A stretch of DNA of 64,000 nt from Symbiodinium natans (GCA_905221605.1 CAJNDS010000890.1:1011150-1075149); one strand, 5' to 3'. Positions 21,473 to 33,151 are shown, counted from the first letter of the stretch. Notes: generated from the sequence alone by a model not told the origin. Numbers and translations are program-made.

Positions 21473-22151
21473 CTAAGAAGAAACTACATGAGAGTCATCT
21501 GGGAGTGCTTGGGGTTTAGAGTTTAGGGTCTTTGGGGTTTAGGGTTTCAGGGTTTAGAGTTTAGGGTCTTTGGGGCTTAGGGGTTTAGGGTTTCAGGGTT
21601 TGGGGTTAAGGGTTTAGGGTGCAACAACACCATGGGGCCAGCCATACACCCAAAGGTCCATCGGGAGAGTGGGGGGGGGGGGAGGAAAATTTCCCGAGTG
21701 TTAATTGCCCCTGAGCCTCAGACTCTAGTGCTGCGGTTTAGGGTTTAGGGTTTAGGGTTTAGGGTTTAGGGTTTGTCAACGGGGGCATGGGCTTCATTGC
21801 GCGGGCGATAGGGTTTAGAGGGTGTGTCAAGGGACGAAAGCAGGGACCCTTATAAAGGACCTTAGCGGTTATTTAGAGGTTATTTAGGAGCTTTGTAGGT
21901 ACATAGGGACTATACAAGGTATTCATAGGGGTGATATAGGGGAGTAAGCTGGTCCCTTCTAGGGGTCCCTCCTTGCACCCCCTAAGTGTAGGGGCTCACG
22001 GAACTCCATGGTTTTGTCCAATGGGCTGGGTATAGGGCTTCTCAAAGACGCGACCCTAAACCCTAAACGCTAAACGCTAAACGCTGAACCCTAAACCCTA
22101 AACCCTAAACCCTAAACCCTAAACCCTAAACCCTAAACCTAAACCCTAAAC

Positions 22152-22228
22152 CTAGGAGCCTGGTCGTTTCTCCTGCGACGGGCAGCGCTGCAGCTTGCGC
22201 TGCCAGCACCTGGGCTTCAATGCCAAGG
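22152..22228 (-). CDS. Exon candidate
   Basis: 77 nt, acceptor CCCGAACCCGAAG, donor CTAG|GTTTAGGG. Frame LGIEAQVLAAQAAALPVAGE, alanine-rich helix. Confidence 0.55.
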
Positions 22229-22506
22229 CTTCGGGTTCGGGGTTTAGAGTTTAGGGTTTAGGGTTCGAGTTTAGGGTTTAGGGTTAAGGGTTTAGGGTGA
22301 AGGGTTTGGGGTTTCGGGTTCGAGGGTTTAGGGCTCAGGGCTTGGGGTTCGGGTGTTGGGATATGGGAGTTTGGGAGGAGTTTGGGGCTTTAGGGTTTAG
22401 GGTTTAGGGGGGCGTTAGCGTTTGAAGATTTAGGAGCTTCTGCGCTCAGGATGGACTTCTGGGGTTGTGCAGCTACAGTTCCATGCAGCGTGTGGAAACC
22501 CCAAAC

Positions 22507-22563
22507 CCTCTGACCGCAACCTCGCAAGAAGCCTCCGAGCCTGAGCCTACTGCGGAGGGGGCC
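22507..22563 (-). CDS. Exon candidate
   Basis: 57 nt, acceptor CCCTAAACCTTTCAG, donor AGAGG|GTTTGGGG. Frame APSAVGSGSEASCEVAVR. A longer second frame is also open. Confidence 0.45.
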
Positions 22564-22979
22564 CTGAAAGGTTTAGGGTTTAGGGTTTAGGGTTTAGGGT
22601 TGAGGGTTTAGGGTTTAGGGTTTAGGGTTTAGGGTTTAGGGCTTAGGGTTCCTTACATAGTAGCTTGAGGGACCAAGCATATACTATATAAGTATACGGA
22701 CCCTCAGGGTGATGCTTGTGAAGAAGGCTCAGTAGCCCTCAACCCCAAACCCTAAACCCTAAACCCTGAACCCTCAACCCTAAACCCCAAACCCCAAACC
22801 CCAAACCCCAAACCCTAAACCCTAAACCCTAAACCCTAAACTAATTAAACCCTAAACCCTAAACTAATTAAACCCTAAAAGTATTTTGGAAGGCCTGGGT
22901 TCGAGTACTGCCTCAAGCCCTGTGCAGACCAGGCCCCCAAATCACAGGGTTTAGGGTTTAGGGTTTAGGGTTTAGGGTT

Positions 22980-24050
22980 TAGGGTTTAGGGTTTAGGGTT
23001 GAGGGTTGAGGGTTTAGGGAAACCCAAGCCCTAAACCACAAACCCTCCTGGCCCAAACCCCAAAATCTCACAATCCTTAACCCCTAACCCACCACAAAAC
23101 AGCCCCCGAACACCCAAACCCCACAACTCCAAGCCCCGAACAAACCCTAAACCCTACACCCTAAAACCCCAAACTCCTCAGCCCCCAAAAACCCTAAACC
23201 CAAAGCCCCAAACATCCAAACCCTAAACCCCCAAACTTGCCCTGAACCCTAAACCCTAAACCCTAAGCCCTAAACCCCCAAACTCCCCCCCCCCCCCCCC
23301 ATCCCCGAAACCCTACGCCCCTAAACCCTTCAACCCCAAACCGCCTGAATCTCCAGAACCCAAACCTGCCAAGGAAAACCTCTCAACTCTCTCAACCCTA
23401 GACCCGAAACACCGAACCCAAACCCTGAAACCCCTAAATCCTAGACCCTAAACCCTAAACCCACCGACCCTAAATCCTGAACCCTAGACCCCACGGACCC
23501 AAACCCTAAACCCTAAACCCCAACCCTAAACCCCAAATCCCAGACCCTAAACCCTGAACCCCAAACCCTAAACCCCAAATCCCAGACCCTAAACCCTAAA
23601 CCCTAAACCCCAAACCCTAAACCCTAAACCCCAGACCCTAAACCCTAAACCCTAAACCCTAAACCCTAAACCCTAAACCCTAAACCCCCAACCCTAAACC
23701 CTAAACCCTAAACCCCAAACCCTAAACCCTAAACCCTAAACCCCAACCCTAACCCAAAACCCTAAACCCCAAACCCTACACCCTTCACACCAAACCCCAA
23801 ACCCTAAGCCCTAAACGCTAAACCCCAAACCCTAAACCCTAAACCCTAAACCCCAAACCCTAAATCCTAAACCCTAAACCCCAACCCCAAACCCTAAACC
23901 CCAAACCCCAAACCCCAAACCCTAAACCCTAAACCCTAAACCCCAAACCCTAAACCCTAAACCCCAACCCCAAACCCTAAACCCAAACCCTAAACCCTGA
24001 ACCCCAACCCCAAACCCTAAATCCTAAACCCTAAACCCCAAACCCCAAAC
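22980..24050. repeat. Kilobase tract of degenerate CCCTAAA repeats
   Basis: Mainly CCCTAAA, CCCCAAA and CCCTGAA units with no gene in it. It is the longest such tract in the window. On the minus strand it forms the 5' part of the intron after the exon at 24,051. Confidence 0.9.
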
Positions 24051-24114
24051 CTTGGTTCAAGGAGGGAGGCTGAAGAGTCCCTGCAAGCTCGGGAAGTTGG
24101 GCGGCGTCCACGGC
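24051..24114 (-). CDS. Exon candidate
   Basis: 64 nt, acceptor CCCGAACGTAG, donor CCAAG|GTTTGGGG. Frame AVDAAQLPELAGTLQPPSLN. Confidence 0.55.
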
Positions 24115-24879
24115 CTACGTTCGGGTTTAGGGTCTAGGGTCTAGGGTTTAGGGTTTGGGGTTTAGGGTTTAGGGTTTAGGGTCGTTCACTAGGATGCCCC
24201 TTGTCGGAATAATTACTAATAGCTTTCCCGCATGGTTTTACTGTAATGCCTCCCCCCCCCCCCCCCCCAAACCCTATTGAAATTATTCAGGCCCCCATAG
24301 TAGTTCAGTGGGGGGGGGGGGGGGGGTTGAGGGTTCATTGATTGCAGGCATGACATCGCAGACCCCAATCCTCAAACCACAGACTGGTTGCTGACATGTT
24401 ACAACAGGGTTGAGGGTTCGGGCGTTTGGGGCTTTCGGGTTCGGCTTACGTGCTTAGGTCTTAGGAATTTGGGCTTTCTGGGGCTGAAGGTTCTTCAGGG
24501 TTTCTAAGTTTTTTTTGTGCATTTGGGTGGCTCTAAGGTTTGGGGTTCGGGTTTAGAGCTTAGGGTTTAGTAGGGTGTGGGGATTAGGGCGGTTTGGGGC
24601 TCAGGGTTTTTAGGGCTTGGGGTTTAGTAGGGAACTTAAGAGGGGTTTGCCCTGAAGAGACACATGGCCCTGGTGAGGTACATGGTGCACAGAAAGGGTT
24701 TAGGGTTTAGGGTTTAGGGTGTGTCAGGGGAGGGCGCGCGCTCGGGTGTGAAACACCCCGGGCCGCGCGCTCGCGTTGCCCGTCAACCCACCCCGGCCAC
24801 CCAAACTATACTCTATTAGGGTTTAGGGTTTATGGAATTTACTTTCTTGTGCTCTGATGCTTGCTTTGATGTTTTTAAA

Positions 24880-25560
24880 GTTGCGCTGTTAGGGTTTAAG
24901 CTGGGGTTGGGGGTAGCCTCGGCCCTTTTCGGGCCTTCGGCGTGTCAGGGCCCGTAGAGGCCCTTATTTATTTGAAGGTCAAGGAAACCCTTTGTGTCTG
25001 CTCCTGGATTCCCCTTCTTAAGGGCCTCAATTAAGCATCGATTTCACTACCAAAAAATCGCATTTTTCATTGCGGGAACGGGCATCCTGGGGTCCCCCTT
25101 CTTTTAGGGGGCCTTTTGAAGCCTTTTGAAGCATTTTGGTGGCTCTTGGGGTCTCTCGGGGCCTTGTTCGGACCTTCGGCGTGTCAGAGGTTTTATTCAT
25201 TTAAAGGTCAGGGAACCTATTAATGAGTTTTCCGCCAATGAGTATTTCAATCACTAGGGTTTAAGCTCGGGTTCGGGGTAGCCTCGGCCCTTTTCGGGCC
25301 TTCGGCAAGTTAGGGCCCGTAGAGGCCCTTATTTGCTTGAAGGCCTTCGCAGGGTTTTGCGGTGTTAGGGTTTAAGCTGGGGTTCGGGGTAGCCTCGGCT
25401 CTTTTCGGGCCTTCGGCACGTTAGGGCCCGTAGAGGCCCTTATTTACTTGAAGGCCGTCGTAGGGTTTTGCGGTGTTAGGGTTTAGGTTGGGGTTCGGGA
25501 TAGCCTCGGTCCTTTCCGGGCCTTCGGCACGTCAGGGCCCGTAGAGGTCCTTGCTGATTT
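24880..25560. repeat. Tandem repeat, unit about 110 bp
   Basis: Four copies of a unit with GGGTTCGGGGTAGCCTCGG, TTTTCGGGCCTTCGG and GCCCGTAGAGGCCCTTATTT. A second pair of repeats (CCCCCTTCTTTTAG...) at 25,095 and 25,684 flanks the array. Confidence 0.8.
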
Positions 25561-25779
25561 GAGGAAGCCATCGATTTCAGTACTAAAAAAGAACATTTTT
25601 CATTACGGGCAGGGGTGCGTAAAACCATCGTTTTCAATATTCAAAAATCGCATTTCATTGTGGGCACGGACAAATCTTATGGTCCCCCTTCTTTTAGTGG
25701 GCCTTTTGAAGCTTTTGAAGCCTTTTGGTGGCTCTTGGCGCCTCTTGGGGTCTTGGCCTAGAGAATCGGTCCGAGGCCC

Positions 25780-25985
25780 TTGGCCCTTGGTCAAGGGTGC
25801 CCACCAGGGGGCCCTTGGCCCGGGCGGCCCCTTGGCCTGGGGGCCGAGAGCGAATGTGGGGGGTTGACCGAAGGGCCCTTGGCCGGATGGCCCTTGGGCC
25901 GGGGCCCCCGCCCTTGGCCGGAAGGGCCCTTGGCCGGGGGCCCTTGGCCCGGGGGGCCCTTGGCCCGGGGGGCCTTGGCCTGACG
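25780..25985. repeat. CCCTTGGCC-type short tandem repeat
   Basis: Repeats of GGGGCCCTTGGCC of 13-17 bp. Open frames across it on both strands are repeat artefacts. Confidence 0.8.
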
Positions 25986-26183
25986 GCCTGCCTGGACCCC
26001 TCGCCAGCCTCCTGGTCCAGGAATGCAGCTACCAGGGACCAGGGGGCCCCCGGGGGGGGGGGCCCGACAAACCCTGAACCCAAAACCCTGAACCGACCTC
26101 CAGAGGCAAAGGGTTACGATTTAGGGTTATACTTTAGCTACGCTAAAGGTGGTCTGGGTGCCGGCCATCCCTTAGCCGAGTAC

Positions 26184-26341
26184 TGACGTTGTCGTAAAAA
26201 AGGCCGATGTCCGCTGGCCTGTCCAGGACAGACGGTAAGGCTTAACCCTCACCTTTCCGTTTCTCTTTCGCTTGGGCGCTCGGGCTGTAAGGCCCTCGGC
26301 CGAGCGTTCGGGGTCTGTCGCTCGACGGAAGCGACCCCTCA
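26184..26341 (-). CDS. Exon candidate, 52 codons
   Basis: Acceptor CCCTAAACTAAG, donor CGTCA|GTACTC. Frame contains RFRRATDPERSAEGLTARAP and KRKRNGKVRVKPYRLSWTGQ, strongly basic. An internal GTGAGG...GGACAG of 34 nt could be read as a tiny intron, but the frame stays open through it. Confidence 0.5.
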
Positions 26342-26587
26342 CTTAGTTTAGGGTTTAGGGTTAGGGTTTAGGGTTTAGGGTTTAGGGTTCAGGGTTCAGG
26401 GCTCAGGGCTTGGGGCTTGTGTGGTCGGTGCGGGGTCCCGGATTTCAGGGGAATCAAAGTTCCTCGCCTTGCCTAAGTAGGGCTTAGGGTTTAGGGCTGA
26501 GGGCTACGATTTAGGGATTCGGGTTTAGGGTTTAGGGTTTAGGGTTTTTTTGTTTAGGGTTTAGGGGATTAATTAGGCTGTAGGGAC

Positions 26588-26661
26588 CAGGGATGCCTTT
26601 CATGGCAGCACAAAACGAAGCGAAGAGGGCTGACACCCCGGAGACCCAGTGATTGTTGTTA
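26588..26661 (-). CDS. Exon candidate
   Basis: 74 nt, acceptor AACCCTGAG, donor CCTG|GTCCC. Frame NNNHWVSGVSALFASFCAAM. Confidence 0.5.
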
Positions 26662-27272
26662 CTCAGGGTTTAGGGTTTAGGGTTTAGGGTTTAGGGTTCT
26701 AAATCCTAAACCCTGAACCCTGAGCCCTAAGCCCTAAGCACTAAACCCTAAGGACCATGATCAGTTCTCAGGGCTTTGTAGTCTAGGGATGCATGCTACT
26801 AGACCCAGGAGTAACCGAGGAATAGCAGGGTACCCCTTTTCTGGTTGGCCTTTAAACCCTTTGAAAAAATATTCATATATAGGGCCCCTTATAAACCGAA
26901 CTAAGGAAAACATACAATGTCCCAAAAGCCAACCTATTTTACCAACACCCAAAAAAAACAAAGGGGGGGGGGGGGGGGGAAGGGTCGACTCTGGGACCTC
27001 GGCTGGGTGCACTACACGATGCTAGACAAAGTGTGAAAACCGGATTTACCTTCAGGACTTCAGGTGAAGAAAGCCAGATCTCTGGGTCTGATCAACCCTA
27101 ACCCCAAAATCCAAAGAACGGTCTAGACTTTACACGGTAGCTTTCGAGCATAGAGATCGGTACTTCGGGGCCCCCCTAAACCCTAAACCCTAAACCCTAA
27201 ACCCTAAACCCTAAACCCTAAACCCTAAACCCTAAACCCTAAACCCTAAACCCTAAACCCTAAACCCTAAAC

Positions 27273-27330
27273 CTTGCCACGCCAACTCCCTTGAGCAACT
27301 GGACGAGTCCTCCTTTTTCCGAGGCCCGCG
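27273..27330 (-). CDS. Exon candidate
   Basis: 58 nt, acceptor CATTCCCAAG, donor CAAG|GTTTAGGG (consensus AAG|GT). Frame RGPRKKEDSSSCSRELAW. Confidence 0.55.
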
Positions 27331-27466
27331 CTTGGGAATGCTACTTTGGCGCACAACCCAAAGCCCTAAGCCCTAAGCCCTAACCCTAAACCCTAAACCC
27401 TAAACCCTAAACCCTAAACCCTAAACCCTAAACCCTAAACCCTAAACCCTAAACCCTAAACTCCAC

Positions 27467-27556
27467 GGAGCCACGGGTTTCCGCATGGCTGTTGAGAAAG
27501 CTCCGTACTCGCCACACCTTGCCGTTGTAGGTCTTCATGGAGGGGAGGCTCTGCTC
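27467..27556 (-). CDS. Exon candidate, 30 codons
   Basis: Acceptor GGCATCTTAAAG, donor TCC|GTGGAG at the edge of a telomere block; phase 0 at both ends. Frame SMKTYNGKVWRVRSFLNSHA. Confidence 0.6.
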
Positions 27557-28367
27557 CTTTAAGATGCCTGGGGCGAATCTTGTAGGGTTTAGGGTTTGGG
27601 GTTTAGGGTTTAGGGTTTAGGGTTTTAGGGTTCAGGGTTTAGGGTTTAGGGTTTAGGGTTTAGGGTTTAGGGTTTACTTGGAGGTTCATGGGTACTTATA
27701 ACCCAACTACACGGCTACCGATAGCCTACTTAGAGGCCGTATAGGGGCGCTTCACAAAGGGCAGGTAGACTTGGGGGCGCTGATCTAAGGGCAGTTACAT
27801 GGTCCCTTCGAATGAGCCCTGAAAAGCGTACCCCTTACATACCCCTTATGCACCTTATACAAATTCATAGCCCCAACATCAGAACCCTTCTTATGGGAGG
27901 TAAGGGACTATATTAAGGGCCCATGAAACTCCATAAACTTTAAACCCTAAAACCCTAAAACCCTAGAACCCTAAAACCCTAAACCCTAAACCCTCAGATA
28001 TAAGTACCCTGAACCTCCAAGGAAGGTTTAGGGTCTGGGGCTCGGCCGAAGGTCCGAACCTATGCACTAAAACACCGTCACGCATGTCCTATAGGGTTTA
28101 GGGTTTAGGGTTCAGGGTTTAGGGTTTCGGGTTTCGAGTTTAGGGTTTAGGGCTTCGAGGACGCTGCCAAGGAACTTAAACATTGTCACCGTGAGGGGGC
28201 AGATGATTCTGATGCTACCGTATGAAGGACACCAAACCGCTTACTTTGCAAAGTAGAGGCCCCCTGGTTCTTAGTAGGGAATGAGGGAGTGAAGGCCTGT
28301 ATATACCCTTTAAGGGATTGTGCCGACCCCTACTTCCCTCATTCCCTACTAAGAACCTACAACCCTA

Positions 28368-28610
28368 AGGGTCCATGTACCTAAATAAGGAATGCTTGGA
28401 GGTTCATGGTACTTATGAACCAACTCTAACTGTCCTTATAGCCCACTCATAAGCCCCTTAAGTGCCCCTAGTAGGGTTATAAGTACAGTTGTAAGTGCAG
28501 TTATGACTGGGTTAATAAGTACCATGAACCTCCAAGTACTTGGGCCTTAAAGTATCTCGTATGTAGGGCAGCTTAGGGTTTAGGGTCTTTAGGGCCCAAG
28601 TACGTAACCA
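28368..28610. mobile_element. Type B element nested in type A element
   Basis: Outer arms AGGGTCCATGTAC and GGGCCCAAGTACGT belong to type A. The palindrome at 28,394-28,538 is type B (arms GGTTCATGGTACTTAT). Nesting gives the order of insertion: A first, B later. Confidence 0.6.
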
Positions 28611-28714
28611 TGGGGGATAAGGGCCTACTCTGGGTTCGAGTATTGCAACTGAGCGTTAGGATCCTCAGCAGCAGCCCTAAACCCTAAACCCTAAACCCTA
28701 AACCCTAAACCCTA

Positions 28715-28760
28715 ATTGAATGCAAGCGAGAAGCTGCGAAGAAGCCGGGACACCACGGGC
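28715..28760 (-). CDS. Exon candidate, left end uncertain
   Basis: Acceptor TTTTCATCTCAG; frame ARGVPASSQLLACIQ. No GT donor is present before the telomere block; GC at 28,727 is possible. Confidence 0.35.
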
Positions 28761-29369
28761 CTGAGATGAAAATTCAAGTAACCGAGGGTTTAGGGTTTAG
28801 GGTCTAGGTTTTAGGGGTTTAGGGGTTAGGGTTTAGGGTCTAGGGTCTAGGGTTTAGGGTTGGGGCTTAGGGTTTAGGTTTTAGGGTTTGCAGTTTAGGG
28901 CTTTATAGTTTTAGGGTTTTGGGTGTTAGGGTCTAGGGTTTCGGGGGTTCAGGTTTGACGAGGGGTTTTCAACAATTAGGACATTCGGGGTCCTTGGGGG
29001 TTTCCTATCATACAAGTTATACTGTTCTGTGGTACACAGGGGTTACCCGAGTTTAGGGACTGAGGCTGAACTGTGGCATTGAAAAGCTACAGGCTTAAAT
29101 GGCTCAGGGTCTTTTGCCAACAGCCTGCAGTGCATTGTGTTTAGGTTTTAGGGGTTTAGGGTTTAGGGTTTCGAGGTTAGGACGCCAACCTGCGGTGCAT
29201 GTTAGATACTTGGGCTGAGGCTTCCTGAGGGTTCCAAAGTAGTTTCTTTTTAGGGTAGTTATCGGGGGTTCTTGGATACTACACAAAAAAACAGTGCTAC
29301 AATAGGAGCCTTGTAGGTCAAGAGGATATTCTGTGAAATGTTAGATAGAACGTGTGGGAATGTTCCGAC

Positions 29370-29433
29370 CTATCTTCGTCCGAGCATCACTGGCGCATCT
29401 GCTGAATCCAACAGCTCCCGCCGGACTAGCTGC
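29370..29433 (-). CDS. Exon candidate
   Basis: 64 nt, acceptor CTGGGCTGCTAAG, donor GATAG|GTCGG. Frame ASPAGAVGFSRCASDARTKI; phase 0 start fits the exon at 29,546-29,599. Confidence 0.5.
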
Positions 29434-29545
29434 CTTAGCAGCCCAGTAACCATCTTGTGATAAGGGCCCTAAGCCCTAAACACTAAACCCTAAACCCTAA
29501 GGGAACCTTGAACCAAGAAAAGGGAAAAGGATACCACTTGGCTAC
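29434..29545 (-). mobile_element. Type F intron, GT-AG copy
   Basis: 112 bp from GTAGCCAAGTGG to GGGCTGCTAAG, with inverted ends around AGCCCAGT and a short telomere block in the middle. It separates two exons that agree in phase 0. Relatives: 37,501-37,615 (GA start) and the one starting at 32,548 (GC start). Confidence 0.5.
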
Positions 29546-29599
29546 TAAGCTGCACTCGAAGGTCAACGTCGGATGGCGGGCAGTCCCAAAAGCCATACC
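29546..29599 (-). CDS. Exon candidate, 18 codons
   Basis: Acceptor GCTCTCGCCAG, donor TTA|GTAGCC, phase 0 at both ends. Frame GMAFGTARHPTLTFECSL. Confidence 0.5.
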
Positions 29600-29797
29600 C
29601 TGGCGAGAGCGCGTTCATGGTTTAGGGTTTAGGGTTTAGGGTTTAGGGTTTTCGGATTGGGATTGAAGGAAGTTTGGGTTTAGGGTTCAGGGCCCACTCC
29701 AAGAACATCCCCGATGAGAAGCCCAAAAAGCACCCGAAAAGCAATAAAAGACCTAGAGCTCCAAACGTCCTGTGTTCTACCTTTGTATTACTCCCTT

Positions 29798-29799
<2 letters not shown>

Positions 29800-29852
<53 letters not shown>

Positions 29853-29908
29853 ATATATAAATATAAATACCCTAAACACTAAAACCTCAACCCTGGAGCC
29901 TAAACACT

Positions 29909-29953
<45 letters not shown>

Positions 29954-30069
29954 ATACACAGCATATAAAATACATAATATAATATTATTCTATAATATAA
30001 TACAATATAATATAATATTATATAATTTCCAAAACATAAAATATTAAATAGCATAATTAATATAACATA

Positions 30070-30138
<69 letters not shown>

Positions 30139-30363
30139 TACAATAAAATATAATATAACACAATATAACACAATATAACAGAATATAACGCACTATAACA
30201 TAATGCAATATAAAAAATAAAGTACTATATTATACTATATTCTATTCTATTATATTATATTATATGAATACAAAAATGAATAAATAAATAATTAAATACA
30301 TACAAAAAATAAACACCTATACAAGTAAATGTATATATATATATTATATTATATATATATAAA
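29800..30363. repeat. Microsatellites and AT-rich island
   Basis: (CT)n at 29,800-29,855, (CA)n then (TA)n at 29,907-29,960, and about 400 bp of nearly pure A/T with TATA and TAATA runs. No gene; it falls within an intron. Confidence 0.9.
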
Positions 30364-30370
30364 GCCCGAC

Positions 30371-30488
30371 AGGAGAGTCTCGGGTTTGGGGTCTCGCGCC
30401 TGCGGACAGAAAGGCGTTGCGGACCTTCTCCGCGGCCACCGATGGCAGGTCTCCGTCAGGGAGCAGGCCAAGTTTTCGCAGGTCGTAC
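30371..30488 (-). CDS. Exon candidate, 39 codons
   Basis: Acceptor CCCTAAACCCTAAG, donor CCT|GTCGGG. Frame YDLRKLGLLPDGDLPSVAAE and KVRNAFLSAGARPQTR. The contrast with the AT-rich island next to it is sharp. Confidence 0.6.
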
Positions 30489-31241
30489 CTTAGGGTTTAG
30501 GGTTTGGTTTAGGGTTTGGTTTAGGGTTTAGGGTTTAGGGTTTAGGGTTTAGGGTTCAGGGTTTAGGACTGTCGGTGGAGGGAGCGGGTTTGCCTTTGGA
30601 ATGGCTGCTTTCATCGGGATGTGTGTTCATTCCTTCTCTGTCTCTACAATCTGCTTCTGGCGATGGGGGTGAAGCTCCCGGATGTGCGCTCTCCCCTACC
30701 GTACTGTGCTACCTCCCTGCAACTTTACCCCTGATCCACACCTCTTTGCAATCCCCCCCCCCCCCCCACCCACCCCGGCTCATGTAAACCCTATAAACCC
30801 GACAAACCCTACCCTACCTTGGAGTAGACCCTGAAAAGAAAGTACATACTTTTTAGGTATACATAGCTGCAGTATAATTGGAACCCAGAACCAAAAAAGT
30901 ATTAAAGTATAGTACTCCAAAACCCAGCCTAAACCCTATATAAACCTAAACCCTACAAACCCTACACCCTAAACCCTTAACCTTTCCCTTCCCGCTTTGC
31001 AGACCCGACCGGATGGCACAATAGCTCGAAGCTGGCGTGTACAAATTGAACAACGGGCCCATGTACCTACAAAGTATATGCTTGGGCCTTACACAGGGGT
31101 TCGTATATTAGGGTTTGGGGTTTAGGGTTTAGGGTTTTAGATTTTAGGGCCCAAGTGTATACTACGCAGGCACATGCACCCTGGGGGGGAAGTACATGTG
31201 CGCCTACATCCGATATCCGCACTGCCATTTCAAGCCATGAC

Positions 31242-31479
31242 TCGGGAAATGTGTGGCATCACAATAAAACGGATGCTTCTCATCGAAGCGAAAAATTCTA
31301 GAGACCGGTCGAGGCACTTGTTGTTCGCCATGTTGCAGAAAACGAGTAAAGCTTCCTCGGCGTCAGTGTTCAGGTCGTCGATGTACCCGAGCTTGCGGAG
31401 GGCTGCATCCACCAAATCTGGTGTGTCTGGTAAGGCAAATGGGCCACCACCTTTGTATACCTTGGCAACGACATGAACC
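31242..31479 (-). CDS. Long exon candidate, 79 codons
   Basis: 238 nt, acceptor CCCCATTTCAG, donor CGA|GTCATGG just before an in-frame stop. Frame contains DLVDAALRKLGYIDDLNTDA and EEALLVFCNMANNKCLDRSL; it looks like a compact helical domain. A hydrophilic plus-strand frame of 100 codons overlaps it and seems less natural. Family not recognised. Confidence 0.55.
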
Positions 31480-31616
31480 CTGAAATGGGGGGTCAGATAC
31501 CCAAAACTACTATACCCCCCCGTCCCCCCACGAAGGTGAAATTATTTGGACCATGAAAACCCTTTTCGGGGTTCACGTCGTCCTAAACCCTAAACCCTAA
31601 ACCCCAAACCCTAAAC

Positions 31617-31749
31617 CGGTTCATTTCGTCCCCAAGGTACTGACCTTGCCTTCGGACTTCCGTAAAGTTGCTTTTTCGCCCGGGATATGCGTGGCGAACC
31701 TTTCTGCTCAGGGGCACTCCGAAGCCCATGCGCCCAACAAAAACGAAGG
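31617..31749 (-). CDS. Exon candidate, 43 codons
   Basis: 133 nt; acceptor CCCTAAACCCTACAG and donor CCG|GTTTAGGG both lie in telomere repeats. Frame GFGVPLSRKVRHAYPGRKSN and then NFTEVRRQGQYLGDEMN. Confidence 0.65.
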
Positions 31750-31857
31750 CTGTAGGGTTTAGGGTTTAAGGGTTGGGGCTTCGGGCTTGGGGCTTGTGTA
31801 GCCTCGGGCCTCAACCCAAAACCCTAAACCCTAAACCCTAGACTCCATACCCTAAAC

Positions 31858-31981
31858 CCTAGCAGAGCGCCTCGCATCGGGAGGAAGAAGGCGATTCTCC
31901 GCGCACAGGGGCGCCATGCGCTGGGAGGCCTCTCCCGCAACAGCTTCGACAGCTCAGCGACCCCAGATTCGAACGGGAACA
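31858..31981 (-). CDS. Exon candidate, 40 codons
   Basis: 124 nt, acceptor TTCCTTGACAG, donor CTAGG|GTTTAGGG. Frame FPFESGVAELSKLLRERPPS and ARRIAFFLPMRGALL. Confidence 0.65.
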
Positions 31982-32266
31982 CTGTCAAGGAACCCAACCT
32001 TGTTGGGGTTTAGGGTTTAGAGCTTAGGTTGTAGGGTTTAGGGTTTAGGGCTTAGGGCTTAGGGCTTGGGGCTTGGGGTTTGGGGTTTTGGGTTTATTCA
32101 GTGTTTAGGGTGTCCTAGGGTCTCTCAATGGTTATAGCCATTCAGGGTATATGGGGCGGCCGAAGGCCCTTTCTCGACAACTAAGGGTTTAGGGTTTAGG
32201 GTTTAGGGTTTAGGGTTTAGGGTTTAGGGTTTAGTAAAGCAGCTCATGCGTCAGCCAGAAATTCAC

Positions 32267-32377
32267 CATAGCTGGCATTTGCGGAGTGGCGCCACTGCTG
32301 TAGCCCAGTTGCTGAAGAGTATTGGCGACCAAGGGCGGAGAGGTAAAGCCTTGTGCTGCAGGTTGGGACAGCGACAC
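32267..32377 (-). CDS. Exon candidate, 37 codons, both strands open
   Basis: Acceptor CCGCTTCAAG, donor ATG|GTGAAT. Frame QPAAQGFTSPPLVANTLQQL. Unlike most exons it is followed, on the minus strand, by CCCTAAA. The plus strand also gives a fair exon (AG at 32,251, GAGAG|GTAAAG donor), so the strand is less sure here. Confidence 0.4.
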
Positions 32378-32548
32378 CTTGAAGCGGAAATCCTAAGCCC
32401 TAAACCCTAAACCCTAAACCCTAAACCCTGAAAAGGGCGCTTCTTGCTTTTTTTTGTGGGGAGGGGGGGGGGGGGGGGGGTTGGTTATACAAGGGAACCT
32501 TGAACCTGACTGAATAAAAAAAGGGGAAATGGGTAGCCACTGGGCTGC

Positions 32549-32760
32549 CAAGACGCTTCTCCACTTCCATCCGGATGAAGGATGGCTCGGACCTGGCCTG
32601 GGGTGTCTCCTCCGTCCGGGCCATTTCGGTTGGCTGAGGTGGGCCTGCTAGGACGGGAGCTCGGCTTGTCTGTCGAAGTTGTGGCCGGTGCACTGCTCCG
32701 ACGACCGCCCGCTTCCTGTCCAGCACCAGCTTTGTGATTCTTCTTTGGAAGTAGTAGCAG
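32549..32760 (-). CDS. Exon candidate with GC donor
   Basis: 212 nt, acceptor GGTCAGTGCAG, donor TCTTG|GCAGCCCAGTGG, which is the start of a type F intron. Frame LLLLPKKNHKAGAGQEAGGR and then a serine, proline and glycine-rich linker. Confidence 0.45.
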
Positions 32761-32878
32761 CTGCACTGACCTGCAAGAGTGTTGGGTTACTAGTAAAGAT
32801 GATCCTTTATGCTCCTTGTTGGGTTTAAGTATTCAAAAGAAAACCTAAACCCTAAACCCTAAACCCTAAACCCTAAAC

Positions 32879-32983
32879 CCTCAGTGACGTATTTTGCATC
32901 GCTCGGACGACCATCGGCTTCCAGAGCGGGACGATGGCGGTGATCTCCAGGCCTTGAGCGATTGCAAAGATGACCTGATGCAG
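32879..32983 (-). CDS. Exon candidate, 35 codons
   Basis: Acceptor CGTTGAAACAG, donor AGG|GTTTAGGG, phase 0 at both ends. Frame QVIFAIAQGLEITAIVPLWK, hydrophobic then basic. Confidence 0.65.
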
Positions 32984-33151
32984 CTGTTTCAACGGGTTCC
33001 GGGTCTAGGGGGTTGAGGGTTTAGGGTTCAGGGTTCAGGGTTTAGGGTTTAGGGCTTTGGGCTGAGGGTTTAGGGCTGAGGGTTTATAGGGGCCCTCCGA
33101 ACCCTAAATCTACGAATCTGAACCCTTCAAATCACGAAAGAAGATAGAAGC

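Noticed and set aside
29643-29982. Frames with Glu-Arg or Leu-Ser runs
   Set aside because: They follow (CT)n and (CA)n microsatellites.
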